64,000 nucleotides of DNA from Areca catechu (lineage: Eukaryota; Streptophyta; Magnoliopsida; Arecales; Arecaceae). The first letter of the stretch is position 1, and each line of letters starts with the position of its first letter. The notes under the pieces are model-generated. The model saw only the letters and a list, made by a program, of their open reading frames with translations, made no database searches and was not told the DNA's origin. Positions 31,669 through 42,507 of the stretch are shown in pieces. Both the position numbers and the translations under genes were made by a program. The stretch is from NCBI GenBank assembly GCA_021397845.1, contig CM038038.1, positions 57,344,748-57,408,747 on the forward strand, in the 5' to 3' direction.

Positions 31669-33717
31669 GTAATGTATCAAGTGTAGGTTGTTGTGGTTCA
31701 CATCGTTTGGTTGTCCTCTTGACCAAAGGAGTGTGGTGATACTGATGTGATCTACAAGTGAGATATATGATATTTCATTGAACATGACTCCGTGTAGCCC
31801 CTTTCTGCCAAAGGGATACTCACGATTGGATATGGATATATGTGTCCCTCCGACCTGAGGTCATCATGATAGCTTGCAAGCAACTCCTTGTGCTTTGGTG
31901 CCGGACTACCCGGATTTCTAATCCAGTGATGGAAGGTTTCTGGGTACAAGCAAGTACTTGTGGAGCAGTGGTAGACCAAGATGGAATTGACCTGTCTAAA
32001 TAGTTTGGATTGAATGTCTCGTAGTATCTCAATTTAGCAAATTCTCGATCGTGGTAGTCCTAGTGAGGAGTCACTGGACTTGCGAGGTTGAGTCATGTTG
32101 TGGATTGACTCAGCTAGGGCTGGCAGTCTAACCCTAGGTCATCCTGAGCATTGGAGGTCAAAGGGATGAATTATATAGCAACCATATGCCAGATGTTTGA
32201 TTGATTGCTCTCGCATCTTTGACCTATCTGGATGCCGGGACCCATTGCTAGATGGTATCTTGTGCTGGTACTGGAACTGTTCCAGTGCTACCGCCTAGGT
32301 TCAAACCTATGAGGTCACACGCCATAGAGGATCTCTCCCTGATCTAGGTACCGATTTATGATTTGGAATCATTTCGGTAACTGTTTATTGAGCACTCGTT
32401 GGACTGACTTGGTTTTGGGTTGATCTGAAATTGTTCGGGTCCACCGGGAATTGTTTCTGGGTGACCAGGACTTGACCAAGCCTTTTATTAATTAGATTTT
32501 GATCTAATTAAATTGTCAACCTGTTTAGAACTGGTTTGGAATTTTTTGAACCAGTTATGAACCGGTTTGAACCTATCTACACGGTGATTTAGGCTTGGGC
32601 GAATAGGGAATTCAAGGTGACTTTTCCTCTTCTCCTTTCACTCGATTTTTGGCTGAATTAATCCACCATTAAATGGTTCTTGATTGCTTGGTTGCAACGA
32701 ATTTGATTCGTTCCAAAAACCTGTTGGCCTTTTGTATTCCCAGCAAGTCTTCTCAACTCCCAAAAATCATCGTCTTCTTTTGTTCTCGCTGCTATAAAAA
32801 TTCTGGGTGCTGGAAAAACATTGGGGAATTCTTCTTTAAAGATAGGCTGAAAAACGTTGATAGTTTTCTTCCTTTGAGAGCTTTCCATCATTCCTTGAAC
32901 CAGTGTTTTTGGGCTTGGATTTAGTTGAGAGATTGGAAGAGAATAACATCATTGATTCCCTATTATTTTTTATGCTCAATCGATGGAAGAAACATTGGTT
33001 TTGGAGAAAACAATTTCAGAACAGAGCATTCTGTTCTTCTTCCCTCTTACTGTTTCAAAGTTTTTCGGTGACTAGCATCGTGCGAGAAGCTGGATCAAAG
33101 GAGGCCCAGGCATGTCCCCCCTCTAGAGGGTGTTCCCTTGAGCACCTGTGAGTTGAATCAATCACCATTGCTGCTGGTTTTTGTTTGTCCTGTTTTTGGT
33201 TGCATAAATTCTGCTGCTGCTCTTGGAAAAGAGATAAAGGACTTCAAAATTGTTGGAAGATTGATGCATTTCCCTCTCCATTGAAGCAAGAGATTACCTT
33301 GCTGTTGTTGCAGAAGAAGAGACCAAAGGATTCCCATTTTTGGTTTGGGCTTTGCTGCTTTTGGAGAAGACATGAAGAACATTTCAAAAGGTTGCTGGAA
33401 GAAGAAGATAGGAATAAAGTTATTCCTGATATTCTAGCTATTTCAGCATTATCCCTATTTTATTCCAAGTAGGAATAAGGTAAAATTTGTGTTTTTAATT
33501 CTCATGCATGCCTAGATCTAGCTTTACCAAATAGTTTATAAATATTACATGCCCATTTCATGCCTTGTTATGCCTGTACATGTATCTTGAATATGTTAGA
33601 TCCTGTGCAGAGTAGGTTTTTTTCGCTGTTATTTTAAAATTATTTTAAAATACATACCTACTCCCTGTGCTGTTACATTCTTAGTGTAAGCACTCGCAAC
33701 CCTGGTTTTTCTTATAG

Positions 33718-33729
33718 TGGTATCAGAGC
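33718..33729 (+). other. Primer-binding site, Copia 1
   Basis: TGGTATCAGAGC follows the end of the 5' LTR. The following 1.5 kb (33730-35290) is an untranslated leader with no ORF. It holds two related blocks, GAGCCAGCCATAGTCGGGCT (34910) and GAGCTGGCCATAGTCGGGCT (35101). Confidence 0.8.
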
Positions 33730-35290
33730 ACCAGGTTCAGGCGTAACATATCTTGATTGCATGTATAGTAGATTAAACTGTTTAATCTTTTGATTTGTAT
33801 CTGTATCTTAATCATAAGGTATGATTAGGGAATACTTTTAGGAACCTAGTTAAGACCTTCACCATGATCGTGTGTCTTTGGCACGATGCGGTTCGTTTGT
33901 ATTGGCCTTTTCAGAAGGATCCTTTAAGGAAATCAAAAACATTAAAATTATTTTAATTCTGATATATTTTTGGCATGTAATATTTATAAAGGAATATGAC
34001 TAGATATGATGCATGAAGTTATATGTAAAAGGAGTTTTACATGTTTTAATTAAAATTATTTTAATTAAAATATTGGCTTATATTCAAATAATTTTGAATT
34101 TTATGATTAAATGACAAGTTAATTTAGGGTTTATGAAACCTAATGTCATTTAAATAAGCCAATTGGGTTAATTGGGTTAGCTGTCTAATTGGGTCCATGT
34201 TTTGGGTTAGACCTATGTTTAGTTGAACTGGATAATAAGAAGACTAATCAAAAGTTGATTAAGGTCCTTCTTTTAGAACTATCTAATAGTTAGATGGGTT
34301 AGTCCATTCATCTAAAATGGATCTAATTAGTGGTTCCGTGGAAGCCTGAGTCTTTAGACTAGACTGATCGAGTCTGGTAAACCGGTTGGTGTCGAGGTAG
34401 GTTTGGCATTCTGATCATGGTTGTATGAGGCTACCTCTTTCATGGCCAACTTGGTTGGTGTCTAGGAAAGATGGTTAATGAAGGATACTCATCTATGATC
34501 TCACCTACCTAGCCAGTCGTGTCGACCAGAACTGATTAGAAAAGCTCATTGACTCGAGTTAACCCATGTCACCTAGGTTGATCAGTCTGATTGATCGGTA
34601 GGTGCCCATGGATCAATTGTTGAATTGTTTCAACCCTATTGAAAACTGATTTGTTCAGTGGGAGGATGATCCATGTTCTTGTCTTATTCATCTGTCATAA
34701 CCTAAAATCCTCTAAAAATTATTAGGTCCTGAAAAAGACTAAGTCAAAGAGTTGATGGTGTCTTAGCCTTCCATTAAGTGAGTTAGTAATGTGTCCTTTA
34801 ACTTGGTGTTCATCAGCAGTTCCATAGAACGGGTGTGCATCCGGTTACTGGAATTACTCTCTTATAGATGATGGTTCAGTGCAACCTTCTTAACGGTGAT
34901 TAGGTGAGCCAGCCATAGTCGGGCTTGGTCATTCGTTGGCTGGAAGTATTGGATTTATCATGTTAATGGTTGGACCTAACTGGAGACCCGCAATAGGAGG
35001 CCCCTAGGCTAATTGGGGTGCTCTCTGAGGCAAAATAAATTACTGGAAGTTGCTTAGGGAAGCAATTGGTTAGTGAACCTACCTTTAGGTGCGTATGGGT
35101 GAGCTGGCCATAGTCGGGCTCATATGTGGTCTATTGGATTTCAGTACCCACTATGAAATAGTGATTTTATGGATTGGAGTTAGAGGCTCCCAATCTGAAA
35201 AATTAGTGGGAGAGACTTTTAGACTAAAGACCAAGTTTTTTGGTTAATTGATTAATTCATACTCTAATATGGTCTTGTTTTTCCTTTCAG

Positions 35291-36258
35291 ATGTCTTCAA
35301 ATCTTTTGCTCCTGTCACTTCTCGATAATGAGAAGTTGAAGGGTCACAACGATAGCTGGTATCGAAAGTTGAGGATTGTTTTGAGCATGAACGGATCCTT
35401 TATGTGATAATGGATCTGGCACATGAAATCCGCTCTGCCAATGCTCGGAGTTCGGTCAGGGACACTTATTAGAAGTGGGTTTCTGATCAGACTACTGTCC
35501 GATGCATCATGCTAGCGGCAATGAATGACGAGTTCAGTTGCAAGTTCTAGGAGGCCTAACCTGATGAGATTCTTCAAAAGTTGAAGGAATCTTTCGGCCC
35601 ATCGGATGATGTAGAGCGGTACAAAGTATCTTGTGCCATCTATAATGCCAAGATGCTGAATGGTGGTTCTGTCACTGATCATGTATTGTACATGATCGAG
35701 CTGATAAAAAAGTTGGGCAAGCTCGGATGTCCCTTGCACGAGTAGCTCGGCAAGGATGCGATTTTGAATTCTCCGCCCTCCTCCTATCTTGACTTTCTCG
35801 ACCATTACAGAATGAACAAGCCCGCAGTCAATTATCATAGTTTGATGGGATTACTACAAACTTACGAGAAAGACCACCAACTGAATAAGGGGGTGGTGAA
35901 TTTAGTGGGAGGTTCTAGAGGTCATCGTCCCTTTAAGAAAGGGAAGAATAAAAGGAAGGGAAAAAAGGTGCTGAATTCTCCTGGCTCAAGTCAGACCAGG
36001 AAAGTGAAAGCTGACCAATCTTTTGCAGAGTGCTTCTACTACAAGAAGCGGGGACACTGGAAGAGGAACTGTCCTCTTTACTAAGCATCCCTAGATCCGA
36101 ACAGGCCAAGGAAGGGAAAGCAGCAGTCTGCTGGACAAGGTATTTATATGATAAAACCTTGTAATTTCTCTACTTGTGATACTGCTAACTGGGTATTGGA
36201 TCCAGGTAGTCCTATTCATGTTTGTAATTTGTTACAGGGACTGCAAGTTAGCAAGAGG
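35291..36258 (+). pseudogene. Copia 1 gag and start of protease, broken
   Basis: ATG 35291 opens with LSLLDNEKLKGHNDSWYRKL, a standard Copia Gag start. A frameshift and stops follow at about 35400. The later part reads YLDFLDHYRMNKP and ends in the zinc knuckle CFYYKKRGHWKRNC, where the second Cys is Tyr. After a stop comes NWVLDPGSPIHVCN, the protease motif (normally L-D-S-G) with Ser to Pro. The protein is cut at VSKR by Gypsy B and continues at 42508 (FEDGE). Confidence 0.75.
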
Positions 36259-37719
36259 TGTGGGCACCAGAATCCGACAGAGGTTCCTCAACCCTCTGTG
36301 AATGTCCAATTAGGGTTCCAACTTTTCGGGTCTTGTAATAAGGCTTCAAGCCTAAACCATGTAATTTTCTTTAGCTTTGAATTGAGTCTCAAGTGTCTAT
36401 GTCTAGTCCTGTATTTTGACCAAGTGGATCAAGTCGAGTCTTGTACTGAGTCCAGTCCCGTAATAAATCTAGTCCGAGTCTGTTTGAAGCAAGATTGGTC
36501 TTGAAGTCTTGTCACTTTTTGAGCCAAGCCATGAAGGAAGCCAACTCAGCTCAGGGGACCACCTCTTCATCCTACATGGTGCCACTTCACCATGCCATGT
36601 GGGCGGCACACAATTCAGATTTTGGACACCAAAAGGGGGGGACACATCACTTGATATACTCCCTTTTTCCCTCCCCCCTATCAAGCTATTTTCCAAACAT
36701 GGGTGGCTGGCCAAGGAAGGTCAAAGGGAGTTAAAGTTTGGAGAATTCAAATCCCTTGCTTCAAGCCTCATATCAAGCTTTCTTCTTAAACTACTTGAAC
36801 AACTTTGGAAGGAATAGCAAGGTCCATGGGCGCCTCCACTTTCCACTCCCCATATCATGCCTTGTACCAAAGGTGGAAGCACAACCAAGGAAAGGAGGAG
36901 GACACAAGCCTTGCTCCAAGCCTCACATCAAGCCACATTCATGGTCGACCAAGAAGGAAGAATTTTTGAATTTTTTGGCACCCCATCAAGAAAAGATTTG
37001 TAATTTTCATTTGAAATTTAAATGGGGTCCTAAGGTGCCTATAAAAGGGACCTTACCCCTCCTTTGTAAAGCTAATCTTTGATGAATGAAAAACCAAGTT
37101 TTTTGAGATCCAATTTCTCTTTAGTTGCCTTCGTTCACTAGGAACGTCGATCTCCGTAAGGGAGCGCCTTCACCTTCGGGCGTCGAGAGGTGTGAGGCCT
37201 CAAGTTACCATCACTTTCGCAACTCCATCCTCCAACTTCGAGTCAAGAAGAACTCCACCATCACCACAACAACTCTCTTTCCTTCTTCTATTGCTTTCTT
37301 CCGATTGAAACCTAACCCTTCTTTGAATGCTCGCAGGTCCTCTAGGTGACACGAGTATGGAATCGGTTGCCCTTGCCATCGAGATCTTCGAACAGCCAGC
37401 CGGCGCATTCGCAGGGTTAACGGCTTGATCATCCAGGCCGCATCCGCCAGAGTGAGTGACCTCGGCATCGGGTGCTTCAGATCTTTGAGGTTTGCCCCCT
37501 GACTCCTAAGTAGGTATTGATCTAAGAGCTAAGTCCTATGGGGTTTTTCAATCCCGGGGTCCTCTCTTTATCATTTCTTAGGGACTACTTGCTTGCTTGA
37601 TAGTTCTTATTATTATTGAATCCCTAGAATTACTCTCTCTTGTCTTCGAAAATCCTCAACCTAATTTAAAATCCTAAAAATCACTTGCATCATCCTAGCA
37701 TCTAGTTAGTACCCCATCA
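36259..37719 (+). repeat. 5' LTR of Gypsy B
   Basis: The LTR is 1461 bp, TGTGGGCACCAGAATCCGAC to CCCCATCA. A TATA box TATAAAAG lies at 37040-37047. An AATCCTCAACCTAATTTAAA block lies near the 3' end. Open frames inside it are non-coding LTR sequence. Confidence 0.9.
37040..37047 (+). promoter_or_regulatory. TATA box of the Gypsy B 5' LTR
   Basis: TATAAAAG sits in GTGCCTATAAAAGGGACC. The identical motif occurs in the 3' LTR at 41828-41835. Confidence 0.65.
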
Positions 37720-37723
37720 TTTC

Positions 37724-37735
37724 TGGTATCAGAGC
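37724..37735 (+). other. Primer-binding site, Gypsy B
   Basis: TGGTATCAGAGC lies 5 nt after the LTR end. Confidence 0.88.
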
Positions 37736-37784
37736 ATGGTTAGGACTTAGCACTTCTTAAAGTACTTGGATTAGGTGCTTCACC

Positions 37785-37880
37785 AGGCCGTCCGGTCTTA
37801 GGAGAAAGTAGGGGTTCTAGACCCTCTCCTCCCATTCCACGGGGATCTCCTAAGGCATGTAGGGGTGCCACTGTGATAGG
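37785..37880 (+). ncRNA. Predicted three-way-junction RNA element, Gypsy B copy
   Basis: GTCTTAGGAG (37795-37804) pairs with CTCCTAAGGC (37847-37856). Inside are GGGTT/GACCC (37812-37816, 37820-37824) and a weaker CCC/GGG hairpin. It is followed by TGTAGGGGTGCCACTGTGA. Against the Copia D stem (CATAGGAG/CTCCTATG) both sides have changed (A-T to T-A), keeping the pair. Location is about 60 nt after the PBS. Confidence 0.55.
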
Positions 37881-38833
37881 CATTGGAAGAGGAACACAAG
37901 AAGATAAGTGTTTAAAAACCCAAAAGAAAAAAAAAAAAATTTTGCATCTTAGATCTCATCTTTAAATTTCTGCATTTTTTCCTTTCTGAATATGCTCTAT
38001 TTTTTTTAATATTTCTATTTGTAAAAATCGTTAATTTGTCTGATTTTTGTTTTGTTAGATCACACATAATTGATAATATTTTTGATAATTTTCTTAGATT
38101 TTATTGCAGCTTGTAGAATTTCTACAAGCTGGAATACTACCTGAGAAGAAATTCTGTTCTGAGAATTTCAGTAAGTGCATTTTTCTTACGTTTTCATTTT
38201 TTAGATAGTTTAATTTACATTTAGCTTCATCTCTTTTCATTTCCTTCATCTCATTTCTGCCTTCATCCTTCAAAAACCCAAAAATATAATTTAGAGACAT
38301 CTCACTAGATCATTTTGCATGCCATCATCCTCATAAATCATCTTAAGGGCAGCAATTTGTCATAGGGTCAGGATTTCATTACCTGTCCCTAGCCTAAAAA
38401 AATCACCATCCAGCATATCGAACCCAAGCTCTAATTAACATCAAATAGATACTTAATTGCTCTAGTGAGCTAGGGACACCCACGAAGTCGGGTCGAACCA
38501 AGTGTCAAGCCAAGTTAGACAACTGGTTTGTGTGTGCTTGAGTAGCTGGTGTCTTGGCAAGTGGTTCAGGGACAAGAGCCCGAAGGAAGGTGGGTTGGTT
38601 CGGTTACCTGGATAATTTTAAATTGGTATCTAAGGCAAGCAAAGAGGAACCTCCACCAACCTTACACTTACCTGGCCAGGTGCCAAGTTACTGTTACCAG
38701 GTTTGTCTTCTTGACTTAACTTTTGGTTTGATCTTTTTAAGTCTAAGCAAACCCTTAGCATCTTCCGTGTGTGTGCATGTCGACCAGGTCTGGAGTCCCT
38801 TATCATCCCCATCTTTCCCAATCGAGTGAACCC

Positions 38834-40422
38834 ATGGACAACACCCGAGAAGATCAATTAAAGGTCATCATGGAATAATTGGCTAAGATGAACAGTAAGC
38901 TTGATCAGTTGGATGAAAGAATTGGAGCCTTAGAGAAGAATAGTCTTAGACCATCTATCGAGCTTGAGTCTAAATCACCTTTCCCCCCTAGGGATTACCC
39001 TCATCATGAACCATCCATAGAGGCTGAACCCAGGAGAATTCCCCATTTTAACCCAGCCCAAGAGATTCACCCTAGGAGATCCAATCAGGAGTTCCTGGAT
39101 CAGGAAGAACTGTATGAGTCTGATGACCTGTTAGGAGTGATTAGGTGCATCCTTACCCAGGACATAGTGCAAGAAGATTGGCGTAGGACAAACATCCTAC
39201 AAACCTTTGTCAAACTAGGGAATAGGGTGTGCAAAATCATAATTGATAGTGGGAGCTGTGTCAATGCCATCTCTTCAAGTACTATCAAAGCCCTATGATT
39301 GACCTCAGTTCCTCACCCCAACCCGTATAAGATCTCTTGGGTAGATTCAACTTTCATACCCATAAAGTCTAGGTGCCAAGTCTTGGTCAAATTACAGTCT
39401 TATGAAGAGAAGATTTGGTGTGATGTCCTTTCCATGGACGTCAATAGTATTATCTTAGGACGACCTTGGCTGTACGATCATGATGCCACCCTTCATTGTT
39501 GGACCAATACCTGTACCTATAACCACCATGGGAAGAAATTTACAATCAACCCAGTTCAGCCTAAGGATCAGGCAAAGAAAGGATCAAGTAGCCTTAAAGA
39601 AAAGAAGCCTGAAGTTAACCTGATCAAGGACAATGAGTTAGAAGAAAAGATTACTAGGAAAGGACCCTTTAAAGAATTTCAAGGAGAGAAGGATGAACAT
39701 TCTGAGAATTTGAGTACAAAAACCCCTAAGCCCATTGAAGACTTTAAGGTTGAACCCATTGAAAATCTAGGGAAAGAAACTCCTGAGCCCATTAAAGAAT
39801 TGAAAGAAAATATTTATGAGTCAAGTTTAGTAGAAGATGAGCCCAAGGTTGAAATCATTGAGGAATCAAAGGAAAATGATCCTGAACCCACTACAAAATT
39901 TGAAGAGGAAATGACCGAGCCAAGATCACATCTAGTAAATGAACATGAGAATTCACCAGTATTTTCCATAGGAGTTTAGGAACCAATCCTTAATGAACCA
40001 ATCCAAAGAGAACATCCTCAAGAGATGGTTGAAGCTCGAAAATAAATTGAGGATATAGTTCTTGATGAGTTACTTGATCAATTACCATCCCTGAGGAACA
40101 CCCAGTCTGCCCTAGAACTTGCACCCATCGATCAAGGTCCAAATTTTAAAATCATCCTGACTAACCAAGGTCTGTCTCATGCTTCCCATAGATTACTCCA
40201 AGACTCCGATTCCTATTTCCTACCCTTCCCTGAGCCTTCTCACATTTCTAGAGCCATGGGGTTACTTTTTGTTGAGATTACCAAAATGCATGACTCCGTA
40301 GAGCCCACCCCTTTTGCCATCTACTTCTGGCATACCTTATGGCATTTGCTAGGGATCCTTGATAATTTTTCTTATACATACCAGACCAGGGTCAAACCTA
40401 GAGAGTCAATAGTCTGTTAGGT
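38834..40422 (+). pseudogene. Gypsy B coiled-coil / protease / acidic / orphan-domain polyprotein
   Basis: This is one reading frame of about 529 codons broken only by four in-frame stops (38876, 39296, 39977, 40043) and no frameshift. Order: coiled coil (MNSKLDQLDERIGALEKN), Arg/Pro-rich spacer, then an aspartic protease of Gypsy type with active site IIIDSGSCVNAIS at about residues 135-148 and the ILGRPWLYDHDA flap/C-terminal motif. A Glu/Lys/Pro-rich acidic segment of about 180 residues follows. Last comes the orphan domain SYFLPFPEPSHISR, FAIYFWHTLWHLLG, ending RVKPRESIVC. There is no Retrotrans_gag core and no zinc knuckle. It is the fullest example of the architecture shared with Gypsy A and C. 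Confidence 0.75.
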
Positions 40423-40517
40423 TTAGGCCCTAGAGAGTCCAATAAAATTTTGCTCTATAGGAATGCATCGTTAACTCTGCATTTTGCATCATGCATTAAG
40501 TATAAATTTTAAAATAA

Positions 40518-41054
40518 TTTGACTGATTCCCGAAAGTGAACCAAAGAGTTTGATCAAAGGGATTCTATAATGGTTAGGCTTAGGCCTGAACAGTTTCCAC
40601 CAAGAACCGTTAAGAAACTTCATGCTCGTGGAGCTGGCCCCTTTAGAGTGATAAAGAGAGTTGGCCCTAATGCCTACGTTCTTGAGCTACCCCCAGATTA
40701 TGGCATTAGCTCAACTTTCAATATCTCAGACTTAGTCGAGTACAGGGAACCAGCAAACATACCTAGCGAGCCTTTTGGGCCTGACCTTTCTTTTGAGAGT
40801 GAACCCGAACCTGAGTGTCTACCTCCAATTTTACCTAAGAGAGGACAGCGGATCGAGTGTGTCCTGGATGACCAAGATATCACTACCCGGGGCAAAGGTT
40901 ATCAACGTTTCTTAGTCCGATGGCAAGGCCGACCTGAGTCTGATGACTCATGGATTACCCAGGAGGACTTGTAGCGCCTCGACCCCGACCTTCTGGAAGA
41001 GTACCTAAGCCAACTCAACTCCTACTCGACAGGGTCGAGTTCCTCCCACCCTGG
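40518..41054 (+). pseudogene. Gypsy B integrase tail plus chromodomain
   Basis: The frame from 40570 reads VRLRPEQFPPRTVKKLHARG, GPFRVIKRVGPNAYVLELP and FNISDLVEYRE (integrase C-terminal and linker). The chromodomain then begins IECVLDDQDITTRGKGYQRF and continues FLVRWQGRPESDDSW. One stop at 40972 precedes RLDPDLLEEYLSQL and STGSSSSHPGR. The final codons overlap the purine tract CTGGGAGAAC before the 3' LTR. Upstream residues (EFDQRDS) show where the deletion removed the integrase core. A chromodomain in a Gypsy integrase normally directs integration to particular chromatin. Confidence 0.8.
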
Positions 41055-41060
41055 GAGAAC
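41024..41060 (+). other. PPT-proximal palindrome and polypurine tract, Gypsy B
   Basis: ACTCGAC-AGG-GTCGAGT (41024-41040) is a perfect 7-bp inverted repeat located 10 bp before CTGGGAGAAC (41051-41060), which abuts the 3' LTR. The same arrangement is found in Gypsy C unit 2 (minus strand) and, decayed, in Gypsy A. Confidence 0.6.
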
Positions 41061-42507
41061 TGATGTGGGCACCAGAATCCGACAGAGGCTCCTCAACCCT
41101 CTGTGGATGTCCAATTAGGGTTCCAACTTTTCGGGTCTTGTAATAAGGCTTCAAGCCTAAATCGTATAATTTTGTTTAGCTTTGAATTAAGTCTCAAGTG
41201 TCTATGTCTATTCCTGTATTTTGACCAAATGGGTCAAGTCGAGTCCTGTACTGAGTCCAGTCCAAGTCTGTTTGAAGCAAGATTGGTCTTGAAGTCTAGT
41301 CACTTTTTGAGCCAAGCCATGAAGGAAGCCAACTCAGCTCAGGAGACCACCTCTTCATCTTACATGGTGCCACTTTACCATGCCATGTGGGCGGCACACA
41401 ATTCAGATTTTGGACACCAAAAGGGGGGGACACATCACTTGATACACTCTCTTTTTCCCTCCCCCCTATCAAGCTATTTTCCAAACATGGGTGGCCGGCC
41501 AAGGAAGGTCAAAGGGAGTTAAAGTTTGGAGAATTCAAATCCCTTGCTTCAAGCCTCCTATCAAGCTTTCTTCCTAAACTACTTGAACAACTTTGGAAGG
41601 AATAGCAAGATCCATGGGTGCCTCCACTTCCCACTCCCCATATCATGCCTTGTACCAAAGGTGGAAGCACAACCAAGGAAAGGAGGAGGACACAAGCCTT
41701 GCTCCAAGCCTCACATCAAGCCACATTCATGGTCGGCCAAGAAGGAAGAATTTTTGAATTTTTTGGTGCCCCATCAAGAAAAGATTTGTAATTTTCATTT
41801 GAAAATTAAATGGGGTCCTAAGGTGCCTATAAAAGGGACCTTACCCCTCCTTTGTAAAGCTAATATTTGATGAATGAAAAACTAAGTTTCTTGAGATCCA
41901 ATTTCTCTTTAGTTGCCTTCGTTCACAAGGAACGTCGATCTCCGTGAGGGAGCACCTTCACCTTCGGGCGTCGAGAGGTGTGAGACCTCAAGTTACTGTC
42001 ACTTCCACAACTCCATCCTCCAACTTTGAGTCAAGAAGAACTCCACCATCACCATAACAACTCTCTTTCCTTCTTCTATTGCTTTCTTCTGATTGAAACC
42101 TAACCCTTCTTTGAATGCTCGCAGGTCCTCCAGGTGACACGAGTACGGAATCGGTTGCCCTTGCCATCGAGATCTTCGGACAGCCAGCCGGCGCATCCGC
42201 ATGGTTGACAACTTGATCATCCAGGCCGTATCCACCAGAGTGAGTGACCTCGGCATCGGGCGCTTCAGATCTTTAAGGTTTGCCCCCTGACTCCTAAGTA
42301 GGTATTGATCTAAGAGCGAAGTCCTATGCGATTTCTCAATCCCGGGGTCCTCTCTTTATCATTTCTTAGGGACTACTTGCTTGCTTGATAGTTCTTATTA
42401 TTATTGAATCCCTAGAATTACTCTCTCTTGTCTTCGGGAATCCTCAACCTAATTTAAAACCCTAAAAATCACCTGCATCATCCTAGCATCTAGTTAGTTC
42501 CCCATCA
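41061..42507 (+). repeat. 3' LTR of Gypsy B
   Basis: The LTR is 1447 bp, TGATGTGGGCACCAGAATCC to CCCCATCA. It matches the 5' LTR nearly base for base with scattered, mostly transition, differences. Confidence 0.9.

Larger units (their letters stand above)
25648..33715 (+). repeat. 5' LTR of Copia 1, split by the gag-only element
   Basis: 25648-25892 continues at 31674 (GTATCAAGTGTAGGTTGTTG). The uninterrupted 3' LTR reads GGCAATGTATCAAGTGTAGG across the same point. The remainder extends to about 33715, just before the PBS. The exact last base is uncertain because no clear CA end is visible. Confidence 0.75.
36259..42507 (+). mobile_element. Gypsy B: non-autonomous chromodomain element with protease, 6.25 kb
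   Basis: LTRs 36259-37719 and 41061-42507 flank a 3.34-kb internal region with PBS, leader, a long gag-like/protease/orphan-domain frame, and an integrase tail with chromodomain. It is inserted in Copia 1 between VSKR and FEDGE. The right LTR starts TGATGTGGGC while the left starts TGTGGGC. The right flank is GTTCG, but the left target copy and the first LTR bases seem to be lost in a 7-bp deletion. No RT, RNase H or integrase core is present. Confidence 0.88.

Noticed and set aside
32658..33472. Cluster of short open frames (Cys/Phe/Trp-rich)
   Set aside because: They lie in the Copia 1 5' LTR downstream of the inserted gag-only element; no splice or domain support.
36495..37082. Protein-coding gene in the Gypsy B LTR
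   Set aside because: The same frames occur in the other LTR copy (41103-41870); they belong to non-coding LTR sequence around the promoter.
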